This document shows positions 26,057 through 35,158 of a DNA stretch of 43,293 bases, piece by piece. Location: contig CAIKVZ010000001.1 in the NCBI GenBank assembly GCA_903830985.1, positions 1 to 43,293 on the forward strand. Reading direction: 5' to 3'. The DNA comes from an uncultured beta proteobacterium (GTDB taxonomy: Bacteria > Pseudomonadota > Gammaproteobacteria > Burkholderiales > Burkholderiaceae_C). A program made the position numbers and the translations under genes. Under the pieces are notes generated by a model, which searched no databases, was not told the origin of the DNA, and saw only the letters and a list, made by a program, of their open reading frames with translations. Each line of letters starts with the position of its first letter. Within the stretch, counting starts at the first letter, position 1.

Positions 26057-26686
26057 TTACGGTCTGGACGCCGGCGCCGGGATCCCGACCCGGTTGGCGA
26101 TGCGCACCAGTTCCGCCAGGGTGCGCACGTTCATCTTTTCCATCACGCGCGCGCGGTGCACCTTGATGGTCTTCTCCACGGTGCCGAGTTCAGCCGCCAC
26201 CTGTTTGTTCAACTGCCCCAGCACAACTTGCTCCAGCACCTCGCGCTCCCGCGGCGTGAGGCTGGCCAGACGCGACCGGATGCTCGCGACCTCGGCGTAC
26301 GCGAGTCGGGTTTGGCGGTTTATTTCGATGGCGGCGGCCACCGCGCCGAGCAGTTGTTCATCGTCAACCGGCTTGGTGAGGAAATCAAAGGCGCCCAGCT
26401 TCATGGCGTGCACCCCGGTCGCGATGTCGCCTTGCCCTGTGAGAAAGATCACCGGCAGGCTGCTGCAGCGCGCGCTCAGCAGTTGCTGCAGGGCCAAACC
26501 GCCGATGCCTGGCATCGCCAGGTCCAGCACCAGACAGCCCGGCAACTGATCCAGGCCAGCGTCCAGAAAATCCTGCGCGCACTCGAATGCCACCACCTCA
26601 AAACCCGCCGATGTGAGCAGACGCGACAGTGCCTTGCGTATCGCGGCCTGATCATCCACCAGAAATACGCGGGCTGTGCTCGTCAT
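26057..26686 (-). CDS. FixJ/TodT-type response regulator (REC-LuxR HTH)
   Basis: The 209-residue regulator has a receiver (VDDQ pocket, phospho-acceptor D55 in LVLDLAMPGIGG, Lys in FLTKPVDDEQLL) and a C-terminal LuxR-type helix-turn-helix (about 138-200: LTPREREVLEQVVLGQLNKQVA, TVEKTIKVHRARVMEKM). Members of this family (FixJ, StyR, TodT) activate promoters from palindromic sites near -42. It is the only DNA-binding regulator in the locus, so it is the natural candidate to bind the shared TTGGACC/GGTCCAA palindromes; this is inferred, not shown. ATG 26686 overlaps the stop of the kinase gene (ATGA), so the two are translationally coupled. Confidence 0.93.
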   Translation of the reverse strand: MTSTARVFLVDDQAAIRKALSRLLTSAGFEVVAFECAQDFLDAGLDQLPGCLVLDLAMPGIGGLALQQLLSARCSSLPVIFLTGQGDIATGVHAMKLGAFDFLTKPVDDEQLLGAVAAAIEINRQTRLAYAEVASIRSRLASLTPREREVLEQVVLGQLNKQVAAELGTVEKTIKVHRARVMEKMNVRTLAELVRIANRVGIPAPASRP

Positions 26687-28650
26687 GCCGGCGTGCCCGA
26701 TGCGAGCGGCAAACTGAAGTGAAACGCGGCGCCCGCGCCCGGGTTGTTCTCGCACCATAGCCGTCCGCCACTGGCACTCAGGATATTGCGGCAGATCGAC
26801 AGCCCCAGACCCATGCCCTGTTCCTTGGTGGTGTAAAAGGCCGCAAACACCTGCTCGGGGTTATCGATGGCGATGCCGCAGCCCTGGTCGATCACCGAAA
26901 CCCGCACCCCACCCTCGGTTTGTACCGACGTCCGCACGAGCAAGCGGCGTTGCCCCGGGTCCAGGCCGCGCATGGCGTCACAGGCGTTGACCATCAGGTT
27001 GATCATGACCTGCTGGAGTTGCACCGGGTCGGCAGTCACCCAAGGCAATTCAGGCTCCATCTCGGTGACGAGGAGGACGCCGTGGTTGACGAGATCGCTG
27101 CGCAACAGCTTGAACACCTCGGTCACGAGCTCATTCACGTCCAGGGCTTGCGCCTGCTGCTCTCCGGTACTCAGCAGCAGGCGCAAGCGGCGAATCACTT
27201 CACCGGCACGCCTGTCTTCAGCCACGATGTCCTGCATGATCTCGCGCAGTTCGTTCAGATCGACGCTCTCGCGCGCCAGAAAGCGCTGCGCGGCCTGCGC
27301 GTTGCTGAGGATCGCGGTAAGCGGTTGGTTCAACTCGTGCGCCAATGAGCCCGAGAGTTCGCCCAACATGGTGACGCGCGAAAGATGTGCCACTTCCCGG
27401 CGTTTTTGCTGCATTTCCAGTTCGAGATGCTTGCGCTTCGAGATGTCGGTCGAAGCACCGCGCAGCACCAGGGGCTTGCCTGTGGCGTCAAATTCCATGC
27501 GCCCCACCGACGAGATCCAGCGAATTTCCTCGGTGCCCAGCACGATGCGGTGCTCGCATTCGAATTTGCCGTTGCCGTGCGTGGCAGCAAGCAGTGCCTC
27601 GGTGACCTGGCTCAGGTCTTGCGGATGTATGCGTTGCGTGATGGCCGCGAAATCAATGGAATCGCTGGAGCCAAACCCGAAGTGCTTGCGCCAGCGCTCC
27701 GACGCCCAGACTTCATCGCGCTCGATATTGCGCGCCCAAAAGCCCACATTGGCGGAGTCCGCAGCCAGGGCGAGCCGCATCTCGCTCTCGCGCAGATTTG
27801 ATTGAGTGACGTCCAGCTGATCGGAAAGCCGTTCCGCGTCCCTTTGTTGCCTGCGCCTTTCACGCACCTGTGCCGTGACATCGTGCGCCATGACAAGGAT
27901 GGCAGGACGTTCGCTCCAGCGAATCTGCATGGACTTGGCAATCACATCGACATGCGCTCCGCCCAGCGTGCAAAAAGTCAACTCCCGTGTCGCATGCTCG
28001 GTTGGATCAGTCATCATCAGTTGGGTCTGCGTAGCCAGGATGGGATGAAATTCTGCGAGCACAAAATCAAACATCGACCGACCTATAAGCTCCTGCACAG
28101 AACCAGCCTGCAGCAGGCGTACGCCGGCAGCATTCACATAAATGAGTAATCCATTTCGGTGCACGCCGATAGGCTCGGGAGAAAATTCGACCAGCATGCG
28201 GTAGCTGGACTCGCTCTCCTGCAGGGTCGCATGCGCCAGCGCCTGCGTTTGATTGTGCTGCTGCTCTTGCCGCACCAGGTGCGTGATGTTTTTCGTCGAA
28301 GCCCGGTAACCGAGAAACCTTCGCGCAGCATCGAAACGCGGCACACCGCTGACGCTGAGCCAGTAGTCGTCGACCGGCGTGACATAGTGGCAGACGAAAT
28401 CAAGAAACGGTTCGCGTCGCGCCAACAGTTCGAGATGCGATCTCCAGGGTTCGACACTGAGGTCGGCCCCGGCCGCCTGCGCGACTTCCATCCGGGTCTC
28501 GCCCAAACGTCCCAGCAAGCTGACCCCGACCTGAAGCTGCGACTCCGCTGAAAACCAGGTGTAGCGATGTTGCGCGTCGGCCTCCCAAAACCAGGCGCCG
28601 CTGGCATTGGCGAAATCCGTCAGGCGGGAATCGTTCTCTTTGTCCAGCAA
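26683..28650 (-). CDS. Soluble PAS-domain sensor histidine kinase (FixL/TodS-like)
   Basis: The 655-residue protein has no membrane segment. Three PAS-type regions are visible: about 10-125 (WFWEADAQHRYTWFS), about 150-265 (RMLVEFSPEPIGVHRNG) and about 295-405 (LALAADSANVGFWARNIE, ending LVLRGASTDISKRK). The kinase core has H-box LSGSLAHELNQPLTAILSN (His about 437), N-box INLMVNACDAM, G1 DQGCGI and G2 GMGLGLSI, the group of FixL, DctB and StyS. No heme-binding FixL signature is evident to me, so the signal is unknown. The start is TTG 28650 with AGGAG 5 nt upstream. It forms an operon with the FixJ/TodT-type regulator. The first PAS region is Trp-rich (WFWEAD, YTWFS). Confidence 0.9.
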   Translation of the reverse strand: MLDKENDSRLTDFANASGAWFWEADAQHRYTWFSAESQLQVGVSLLGRLGETRMEVAQAAGADLSVEPWRSHLELLARREPFLDFVCHYVTPVDDYWLSVSGVPRFDAARRFLGYRASTKNITHLVRQEQQHNQTQALAHATLQESESSYRMLVEFSPEPIGVHRNGLLIYVNAAGVRLLQAGSVQELIGRSMFDFVLAEFHPILATQTQLMMTDPTEHATRELTFCTLGGAHVDVIAKSMQIRWSERPAILVMAHDVTAQVRERRRQQRDAERLSDQLDVTQSNLRESEMRLALAADSANVGFWARNIERDEVWASERWRKHFGFGSSDSIDFAAITQRIHPQDLSQVTEALLAATHGNGKFECEHRIVLGTEEIRWISSVGRMEFDATGKPLVLRGASTDISKRKHLELEMQQKRREVAHLSRVTMLGELSGSLAHELNQPLTAILSNAQAAQRFLARESVDLNELREIMQDIVAEDRRAGEVIRRLRLLLSTGEQQAQALDVNELVTEVFKLLRSDLVNHGVLLVTEMEPELPWVTADPVQLQQVMINLMVNACDAMRGLDPGQRRLLVRTSVQTEGGVRVSVIDQGCGIAIDNPEQVFAAFYTTKEQGMGLGLSICRNILSASGGRLWCENNPGAGAAFHFSLPLASGTPA

Positions 28651-28970
28651 ATCAACTCCTATCGAAGGTGCCTGGGCGGGAGGCGCCGAGGACCAATTTC
28701 GCGGGTAAGTTCTTCATCAGAAGCCTCGCAAAAAGTACCGGACAACGACCGACAACATGGGGCAGCACAGCCCGTCAGGGAGAGCCAACAGTCCTGCCCG
28801 ACGCAGATTCGGGCGAGTATAGAGAAGATCAGCGATTCGTGTTGCCGGGCGCAGGAGCGCTCTGCTTTGGCGCGCCCTGATTCCCGATTCAGTTTGAAAT
28901 CGGCGTGAACAAGTCTGGTGCCGTTCCCGGCGTTGCACTCGACCCTGATGGAAGGCTCGGCTGCGCGGGA
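28651..28970. other. Intergenic region upstream of the PAS kinase
   Basis: These 320 bases separate the cytochrome gene stop from the kinase start, both on the minus strand, and hold no convincing gene. TATACT at 28816-28821 (minus strand) is a fair -10, but no good -35 is at the right distance. The shared palindrome of the locus is absent here, so the two-component genes are probably not under the same control as their presumed targets. No clear terminator follows the cytochrome gene. Confidence 0.5.
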
Positions 28971-29633
28971 CTAATCCATCGCCGCCACGTAAGCCACGAC
29001 CGCGTCGATGTCGGCGTCCGACAACAATTTGGTGTTGGCCGCCATCAGCGCATTGGTACGCGTGCCTGTTCCCAGTCGGTAGCGTTTGAGGGCGGCGTTC
29101 AGGTAGACCGGTTGCTGGCCGGCGATACGGGCGAAGGTGCCGTTGCCGTGTCCATCCTGGGCGTGACAGCGCCAGCAATTTCGGGTGTAGATGTCCTTGC
29201 CCTTGACCAGCAAGGCCGGGTTCGCTGCGGCCTTGTTGCCGATGACCCCCTGGCGCGAAAAGAACAAAACGACGGCAATTTTTTCGTCGCTTTTCAGCAC
29301 CTTGATCATGCCCTCCATGAACTCGTTGCGACGCCTTCCGTCGGCGAACTGGCGCAGCTGTTCCAGCAGGTAGGCCGGGTTCTGGCCCGCAAGATTGGGG
29401 ACGTCGGGCTTGACGCTGTTGCCACCGTCGCCATGGCAACTGGCGCAGATTGTCGCGAGTTGCTGGCCGGCCTTGAACAGTTCCTGAGTCAACTTCGGGT
29501 TAGCCTGAACTTCGACGAGTCGGACCGCCAGATCGACGTCTGCGGTCGACTGTCCGCGCTGTGACTGCGCGTACGCGGGGCTTGTCAGGCAAGCCAGAAT
29601 AAATGCGCCAAACAGGGTCAGGGTCATTCGCAT
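28971..29633 (-). CDS. Diheme cytochrome c4-type protein
   Basis: The 220-residue precursor has a signal peptide (MTLTLFGAFILACLTSPAYAQ) and two heme sites, CASCHGDGGNS near residue 65 and CWRCHAQDGHG near residue 157. The repeats VPNLAGQNPAYLLEQLRQFADGRRRN and FARIAGQQPVYLNAALKRYRLGTGTRTN show the c4-type duplication. It resembles the first diheme cytochrome of the outer-membrane conduit operon and is probably a paralog. ATG 29633 is used; another Met two codons later and an upstream ATG at 29666 are alternatives, as no strong ribosome-binding site marks the start. It stands alone between the recombination operon and the signalling locus. Confidence 0.85.
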   Translation of the reverse strand: MRMTLTLFGAFILACLTSPAYAQSQRGQSTADVDLAVRLVEVQANPKLTQELFKAGQQLATICASCHGDGGNSVKPDVPNLAGQNPAYLLEQLRQFADGRRRNEFMEGMIKVLKSDEKIAVVLFFSRQGVIGNKAAANPALLVKGKDIYTRNCWRCHAQDGHGNGTFARIAGQQPVYLNAALKRYRLGTGTRTNALMAANTKLLSDADIDAVVAYVAAMD

Positions 29634-29729
29634 GGTGGGTAATCGGGTCCAACGGTGTGGCCCCATTCTAGATGCCGCAATGTCAGATGCTGGCCCTCAG
29701 GAACAGCGCCGGGTACTGGCCCGGGGCGC

Positions 29730-31586
29730 TCAGGCGTCAGGCCATATTGCCAAACCGCCGCTGCGCAGCACCCGGGTCTCCAGCGCACGCCACAGCACGC
29801 TCTCCTGGGGCACGACCAGCGTCAAGCGGGCTTTGGCGCGCGTGATGCCGGTGTAGAGCAGTTCGCGCGTCAACACCGCCACGGCCTGGTCGGGCAGCAC
29901 CAGGCAGACATGCACGAACTCCGAGCCCTGCGACTTGTGCACCGTCATGGCAAACACGGTTTCCACTGCATCCAGGCGCGACGGCAACACCCAGCGCACG
30001 CCGCCCTGCCCGTCCGGGAAGGCCACGCGCAGGCCGCCAGCCTGCGCCAGGCACAGGCCGACATCGCCATTCATCAGCTTCAGGTTGTAGTCGTTGCGCG
30101 TCACCATCACCGGACGCCCGGCATACCAGCCCAGTGCCTCGAAGCCCAGGCCGGCCGCGATGCGCCGGTTCAGGGCTTCCACGCCCCACGGTCCTTCGCG
30201 CACCGCGCACAGCACCTGAAAGCTGGCGAAAGACTGCATCAGTTGCAGCGCCTGTTGGTCGCCACAGGGCGCATTGCCCAAACCCCGCAGCCTGTCCAAC
30301 CATTCCTGCCAGCCCTGGCGCAGCAGCGCCTGCAAGGCGGCATCGTTGGGCCCCGACGGCTGCAGTTGCTGCACCGACACCTTAGCATCGGCCCTGGCCG
30401 CAGGCGCCTGGCGCCAGAGCGCTTGCACACCGGGTCGATCGCCGGCGTTCACGGCACTGGCCCACAGGCCGATGCCGCTGCCACCGGCGAAGCGGTGGCT
30501 GTGGCGCAGCATCACCGTCTGCTGCGCCAGGGCCGAGCCGGCACCGGCCCAGGGTCCGAGTTCGGCGCCGGTGGTCTGGCGTACCCAGTCCACGGTGTCC
30601 TGGCTATAGCCGCCGGCCACGGCAGCCTCGCACAGCTGGCCCATCACCGCACCCGCCTCCACCGAGGCCAGTTGGTCCTTGTCGCCCAACAAAATCAGGC
30701 TGGCCGTGAGTGGCACGGCCGCGAGCAGCCGGGCCATCATCTCCAGATCGATCATGGAGGCCTCGTCCACCACCACCAGATCGACCGTCAGCTCAGGCGC
30801 GGCTGGCTGCTGCCCGGCGGGTCGCAACTGCAGCAGCTTGTGCAGGGTCACGGCCTGGCACGGCACGCTCAGGCGCAGCGCCGGCGGCAAATGTTGCAAC
30901 GCCTGGGCAATGGACTCACCCAGACGCGCTGCGGCCTTGCCGGTGGGCGCCGCCAGCGCCATGCGCAGCGGCTTGCCATGGCGTACGGCATCGGCCTGAA
31001 GCAGCGCCAGCAGGCGCACCACCGTGGTGGTCTTGCCGGTGCCCGGGCCGCCGGTGATGAGCGTCAGGCGTCGGCGTGCCGCCAGCGCGCAGGCCACTTT
31101 TTGCCAGTCCGGTTCGGCCTCGTCCAACCGGCGTGCAAACAATAAGTTCAGCGTGGCCGGCAAGTCTTCGGCCACCGTATCGGGCTGGCACATCCGCGCG
31201 TCGATGGCGGCGCGGATGGCTTGCTCAGCCGCCCAGTTGCGGCGCAGGTACAGGCGTTGCCCGTCCAGCACCAGCGGGCTGTTCGGGCCCTCGGTCCAAG
31301 GCAGCGTGGCCGCGGCTGCACTCAGCGTTTCCGGCAGCAAGGCCTTGGCGCGCGCGTCCCAACCGAGTGCTGCCACACCCGCGCTGTCGAGCAGGCCCAG
31401 GTCCAGGCAGGCGTGGCCACGGCCGAACTGCCAACTGGCGAGCGTGGCCAGCAGTTCATGGCGTGGATCGGTGCTGGGCTGGGTCTGCTGCAGAAAGCGG
31501 GCAAATGCCCGGTCCAGTCCGGTGAACGGCAGGACATAGGGGGTGGCATCCGCTGGCGGGGCCGTGATGACTTCGCTGCTGCTCAT
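29730..31586 (-). CDS. recD: RecBCD enzyme subunit RecD (5'-3' helicase)
   Basis: The 618-residue protein is the alpha subunit of exodeoxyribonuclease V. The Walker A motif LITGGPGTGKTTTVV is at about residues 177-190, Walker B-type LVVVDEASMIDLEMM near 267, and helicase motifs MTVHKSQGSEFVHVCLVLP and YTGITRAKARL lie near the C terminus. The length matches E. coli RecD (608). Its ATG overlaps the recB stop by 4 bases, so translation is coupled and subunit stoichiometry can be kept. It is the last gene of the sbcD-sbcC-recC-recB-recD series. Confidence 0.96.
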   Translation of the reverse strand: MSSSEVITAPPADATPYVLPFTGLDRAFARFLQQTQPSTDPRHELLATLASWQFGRGHACLDLGLLDSAGVAALGWDARAKALLPETLSAAAATLPWTEGPNSPLVLDGQRLYLRRNWAAEQAIRAAIDARMCQPDTVAEDLPATLNLLFARRLDEAEPDWQKVACALAARRRLTLITGGPGTGKTTTVVRLLALLQADAVRHGKPLRMALAAPTGKAAARLGESIAQALQHLPPALRLSVPCQAVTLHKLLQLRPAGQQPAAPELTVDLVVVDEASMIDLEMMARLLAAVPLTASLILLGDKDQLASVEAGAVMGQLCEAAVAGGYSQDTVDWVRQTTGAELGPWAGAGSALAQQTVMLRHSHRFAGGSGIGLWASAVNAGDRPGVQALWRQAPAARADAKVSVQQLQPSGPNDAALQALLRQGWQEWLDRLRGLGNAPCGDQQALQLMQSFASFQVLCAVREGPWGVEALNRRIAAGLGFEALGWYAGRPVMVTRNDYNLKLMNGDVGLCLAQAGGLRVAFPDGQGGVRWVLPSRLDAVETVFAMTVHKSQGSEFVHVCLVLPDQAVAVLTRELLYTGITRAKARLTLVVPQESVLWRALETRVLRSGGLAIWPDA

Positions 31587-34500
31587 ACGGGCGCCTGTTC
31601 GGAATGAGGGGTTTGGGCGAAGGCTGCGTCCAGCGCCTCGATCAGCGCCTTGGGTGGGCGATCGAAAAACAGGCCGGCACCCGGCTGGTCCACACCGCGC
31701 AGGTACAGGTAGAGCGCGCCGCCCACATGCTGCTCGTAGTCGTAGTGCGCCAGGCGCGATTTCAGCAAGCGGTGCAGGGCCAGCAGGTACAGCGTGTACT
31801 GCACGTCATAGCGGTGCGCCAGGATCGATTCCTGCAGCTGCGCCCAGCCGTAACTGGCTAGCCAGTTGGACTTGTAGTCCAGCACCCAGAAGCGCCCTTC
31901 GTGCTCCAGCACCAGGTCCATGAAGCCGGTGAGCATGCCTTCGAGTTGCAGCGGCTGCAGTGCCGCCCGCGCCTGCCCGGGCAGCACATGCTGGCGGATC
32001 AGGCCGTCGATGCGCAGCGCGCCGAGTCGCTGCACCGGCAGGGTGAAGGCCATCTCGGCCCAGCAGTGGGACGGCAATAGCTGGCCCAGCACCAGCGGCG
32101 TCGTGCCAACGCGCCATGGCGCCAGCGCCAGTTGCGCGATCCACTCGTGCGCCAGCGCACGCTGCTCGGGGTCGAGCTGCAGGCGCTGCGCCTTTCGGGC
32201 CAAGAGGGAAGTCCATTCGCGCGTCGCCGCGGCCGCAGGCACTGCCTGCGCCGCCGGCCAGCCGCGCTGCGCCTGCCACTCCAGCAGGTCGTGCAACAGC
32301 GTGCCGTAGCGGCTGCCGGCGGCAAAGGCGTTGAAGCGCAGCGGTTCAGCAGGCGCTGCGGGCACCGGCGCCGCCAACAGTTCGCTTGGGGCGGCGCGGC
32401 TGTCGAGTTGCGCATCGTCCAGGCGCAGGTCGCGGTCCGAGGGCAAGTCCCGGTTCGCGCCACCCGCAACCAGGTCGCGCGTGAGCGCGCTGAAACTGGC
32501 GATCCACCAGCGGCTGGCCAGCAGGCGCCGCGGCGCCAGCACGGGCTTGAAGGTCCTGATGGCTGCGCTGGGCGCAAAGCGCTTCGCGTCGGGCGCGGGG
32601 GCCACGGCCACCACGATGTCCGGGCACGCGCTCCAGGCCTGCAGGCGCTCGCGCAGATCGCCCGGCGCGCGGCGCTGCAACAGCGCGGACAAGGCGCTTT
32701 TGGCTTGCGGCTCGTCGCCGTCCACATCGCCCTTGACAGGCACTGCGCCCAGCCACAGGGCGCGCTCGGCGCGCGTCAGCGCGACGTAGAGCAGGCGCAG
32801 GTCTTCGGCCAGACGCAGCTCGTCGTCGCGTACGCTGTCTTTGTCCTCTGCCCGGTAAAAAGAGGCGAAGGGCAGAAACACCAGCGGGTACTGCAGCCCC
32901 TTGGCCTTGTGCACCGTCACCACCTGCACCAGGTCGGCGTCGCTTTCCAGACGCAGTTGCGCCGCGTCGCCGCTGGACTTGGGGTCGCGCAGCTGATCTT
33001 CCAGGTAGCGCAGCAGCGCGCCCTCGCCCTGCAGGCCCTGGCTGGCGGTCTGCAGCAGATCGCCCAGGTGCAACAGATTGCTCAGGCGGCGCTCGCCGCC
33101 ATGGCCTTCGTCGCCATCGGGGTCCAGCAAACGCGCCGGGATGGCCTGGTCGTGCAGCAGGCGGTGCAGCATGGGCAGCAAGCCCTGGCGCTGCCAGACA
33201 GCCTGCCAGCCATGGAACTGATCCACCACCGCGTCCCAGCCCGCCTCGTCCTGCAGCAGTGACTCCAGCGCGGCCCAGTCCAGGCCCCACAGCCGCGTCG
33301 CCAAGGCGGCCCGCAGCCACGGCGTATGGCGCGGGTACGCCACGGCGCGCAGCACGCGCCACAGGTCCGTGGCCTCGGCCGTGGCGTAGACGCTGTCGCG
33401 CTCTGACAGGTAGACCGAGCGCACACCGCGCTGCGCCAGGGCCTGGCGCATGGCGCGCGCCTGGCTGCCCTCGCGCACCAGCACCGCCATGTCGCCGGGC
33501 TGGGCCACGCCGGCGTTGAGCAGTGCCACCATTTGCGTGGCAAAGACCTCGGCCAGGCCGCGCAGGGCCACAGCCTTGCGCGGCGTCCGGGAATCAGCGG
33601 CGTACCAGACCGTCATGGCGGGTTGGGCCTGCGTGCCGTTGGGCAGTGGCAGCACCTCGTCGTTGCAGGCCTGCACCGGCACAAAGGGCACGGCGCCAAA
33701 GGGCTTTGGCACCACGCCGAAAACGTGGTTCACCGCCGCCACCACCTGGGCCGTGGACCGAAAATTGCCCGACAACGTGTGGATGGCCTGCGCCCGCGCG
33801 CGCGCCAGCAGATAGGTGTCCAGGTCCGCGCCGCGAAAGCTGTAGATCGCCTGCTTGGGGTCACCGATCATGATCAGCCCCGTGCCGACAGAGTCGGTGT
33901 TGGCATAGATCCTGGAAAGGGCGCCGTATTGCCAGGGATCGGTGTCCTGGAATTCGTCCACCAGCGCCACCGGAAACTGCGCGCGGATGGCGCTGGCCAG
34001 ACGGCCATTGCTCGCCTGCAGCGCGTGGTACAGGCACTGCAGCAGGTCGGAAAAATCGAACTGTGCCAGCTCGGCCTTGGCCTGGTGGTAGGCCGCACCT
34101 ATCTCCTGCGCCGCGTGCGCCAGCAAGTCGTCGGCCACGTTCGGCTCCAGTCCGAGCTGCGCGCACAGCGCGTCGATGTGGGCGAATACCATGTGATCAC
34201 CGGACTGGCTCCAGCCCTTTCGCGTCAGACCCGAGGCCGAGAAGCGTTCCAGCGTTTCGAGCTTGATGGGCTCGCCCTGCTGCCACGCGGCCATCAGCTT
34301 GAGCCAGCCCGGCAGATGGTTGCTGGCGTAGCCTTTGAGCTGCTTGCGCGCTATCGCATCGTGCACCAGCGCGACGGCTTCATCGGTCCAGGCCGCGCGC
34401 GCCTGCGACTCCAGCGCTGCGGTTTGCTGTTGCCACACGGCCCAGCGCTGCAACAGGCGGTCCGGGGTTTCACCCGCATAGCGCGCGCTGCCCGGCCCCT

Positions 34501-35158
34501 TCTCCGCCAGCGCCCAAAGTGCCAGCAGTTTTTCCAGCAGCTGTTGCGGGTTTTGGCCCAGGGGTTTGAGCGCGTCGAGCTGCACCAGCGGCACCGGGTA
34601 AAACCATTCACGCCAATAGTCCTGCGCCGCCAGCAGGCGCAGTCGTTCGCTGTCCTGCACGCGGCTTTGCTGGAACAGGCTGGCACTGTCAAAAGCGTGG
34701 CTCTTGAGCATGCGGCTGCTCCAGCCGTGGATGGTGAAGATGGCAGCGTCGTCCATCCATTGCGCCGCCATGTCCAGGCGGTAGGCGCAGTCCGGCCAAA
34801 GTGTCGGTGCATAGGCCGCGCGCAGCTCGCGCAGAAAATCATCCGCATCGCTGTCGTCGTCGGACGCGGCGCGCGCGAAGAACCGTGCCGACTGCGCCAG
34901 ACGGGCCCGCACCCGGCCGCGCAACTCGGCCGTGGCCGCGTCGGTGAAGGTCATGACCAGGATTTGCGGCGGGTACAGCCCGGCTGCCCCGCCTGCGCCA
35001 CCGTGACCCAGCACCAGACGCACGTAGAGCGCGGCCAGGGTCCAGGTCTTGCCGGTGCCGGCCGAGGCCTCGATCACCTGCAGGCCCTGCAAGGGCATGG
35101 TCAGCACGTCGAGCGTCGCGCTGACCGCAGGCTGGGCGACAGGATTGTTGGAGCTCAT
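31583..35158 (-). CDS. recB: RecBCD enzyme subunit RecB (helicase-nuclease)
   Basis: The 1191-residue subunit has an N-terminal UvrD-type helicase (Walker A EASAGTGKTWT at 30-40; Walker B ALVDEFQDTDPWQYGAL near 420; VVTVHKAKGLQYPLVFLP; LLYVALTRAERALWLG) and a C-terminal PD-(D/E)XK nuclease with the catalytic DYK in FWVLDYKSNWLASYG near residue 1092. With RecC and RecD it unwinds and degrades double-stranded ends, then loads RecA for repair. The length is close to E. coli RecB (1180). The start overlaps the recC stop by 4 bases. Confidence 0.96.
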   Translation of the reverse strand: MSSNNPVAQPAVSATLDVLTMPLQGLQVIEASAGTGKTWTLAALYVRLVLGHGGAGGAAGLYPPQILVMTFTDAATAELRGRVRARLAQSARFFARAASDDDSDADDFLRELRAAYAPTLWPDCAYRLDMAAQWMDDAAIFTIHGWSSRMLKSHAFDSASLFQQSRVQDSERLRLLAAQDYWREWFYPVPLVQLDALKPLGQNPQQLLEKLLALWALAEKGPGSARYAGETPDRLLQRWAVWQQQTAALESQARAAWTDEAVALVHDAIARKQLKGYASNHLPGWLKLMAAWQQGEPIKLETLERFSASGLTRKGWSQSGDHMVFAHIDALCAQLGLEPNVADDLLAHAAQEIGAAYHQAKAELAQFDFSDLLQCLYHALQASNGRLASAIRAQFPVALVDEFQDTDPWQYGALSRIYANTDSVGTGLIMIGDPKQAIYSFRGADLDTYLLARARAQAIHTLSGNFRSTAQVVAAVNHVFGVVPKPFGAVPFVPVQACNDEVLPLPNGTQAQPAMTVWYAADSRTPRKAVALRGLAEVFATQMVALLNAGVAQPGDMAVLVREGSQARAMRQALAQRGVRSVYLSERDSVYATAEATDLWRVLRAVAYPRHTPWLRAALATRLWGLDWAALESLLQDEAGWDAVVDQFHGWQAVWQRQGLLPMLHRLLHDQAIPARLLDPDGDEGHGGERRLSNLLHLGDLLQTASQGLQGEGALLRYLEDQLRDPKSSGDAAQLRLESDADLVQVVTVHKAKGLQYPLVFLPFASFYRAEDKDSVRDDELRLAEDLRLLYVALTRAERALWLGAVPVKGDVDGDEPQAKSALSALLQRRAPGDLRERLQAWSACPDIVVAVAPAPDAKRFAPSAAIRTFKPVLAPRRLLASRWWIASFSALTRDLVAGGANRDLPSDRDLRLDDAQLDSRAAPSELLAAPVPAAPAEPLRFNAFAAGSRYGTLLHDLLEWQAQRGWPAAQAVPAAAATREWTSLLARKAQRLQLDPEQRALAHEWIAQLALAPWRVGTTPLVLGQLLPSHCWAEMAFTLPVQRLGALRIDGLIRQHVLPGQARAALQPLQLEGMLTGFMDLVLEHEGRFWVLDYKSNWLASYGWAQLQESILAHRYDVQYTLYLLALHRLLKSRLAHYDYEQHVGGALYLYLRGVDQPGAGLFFDRPPKALIEALDAAFAQTPHSEQAPV

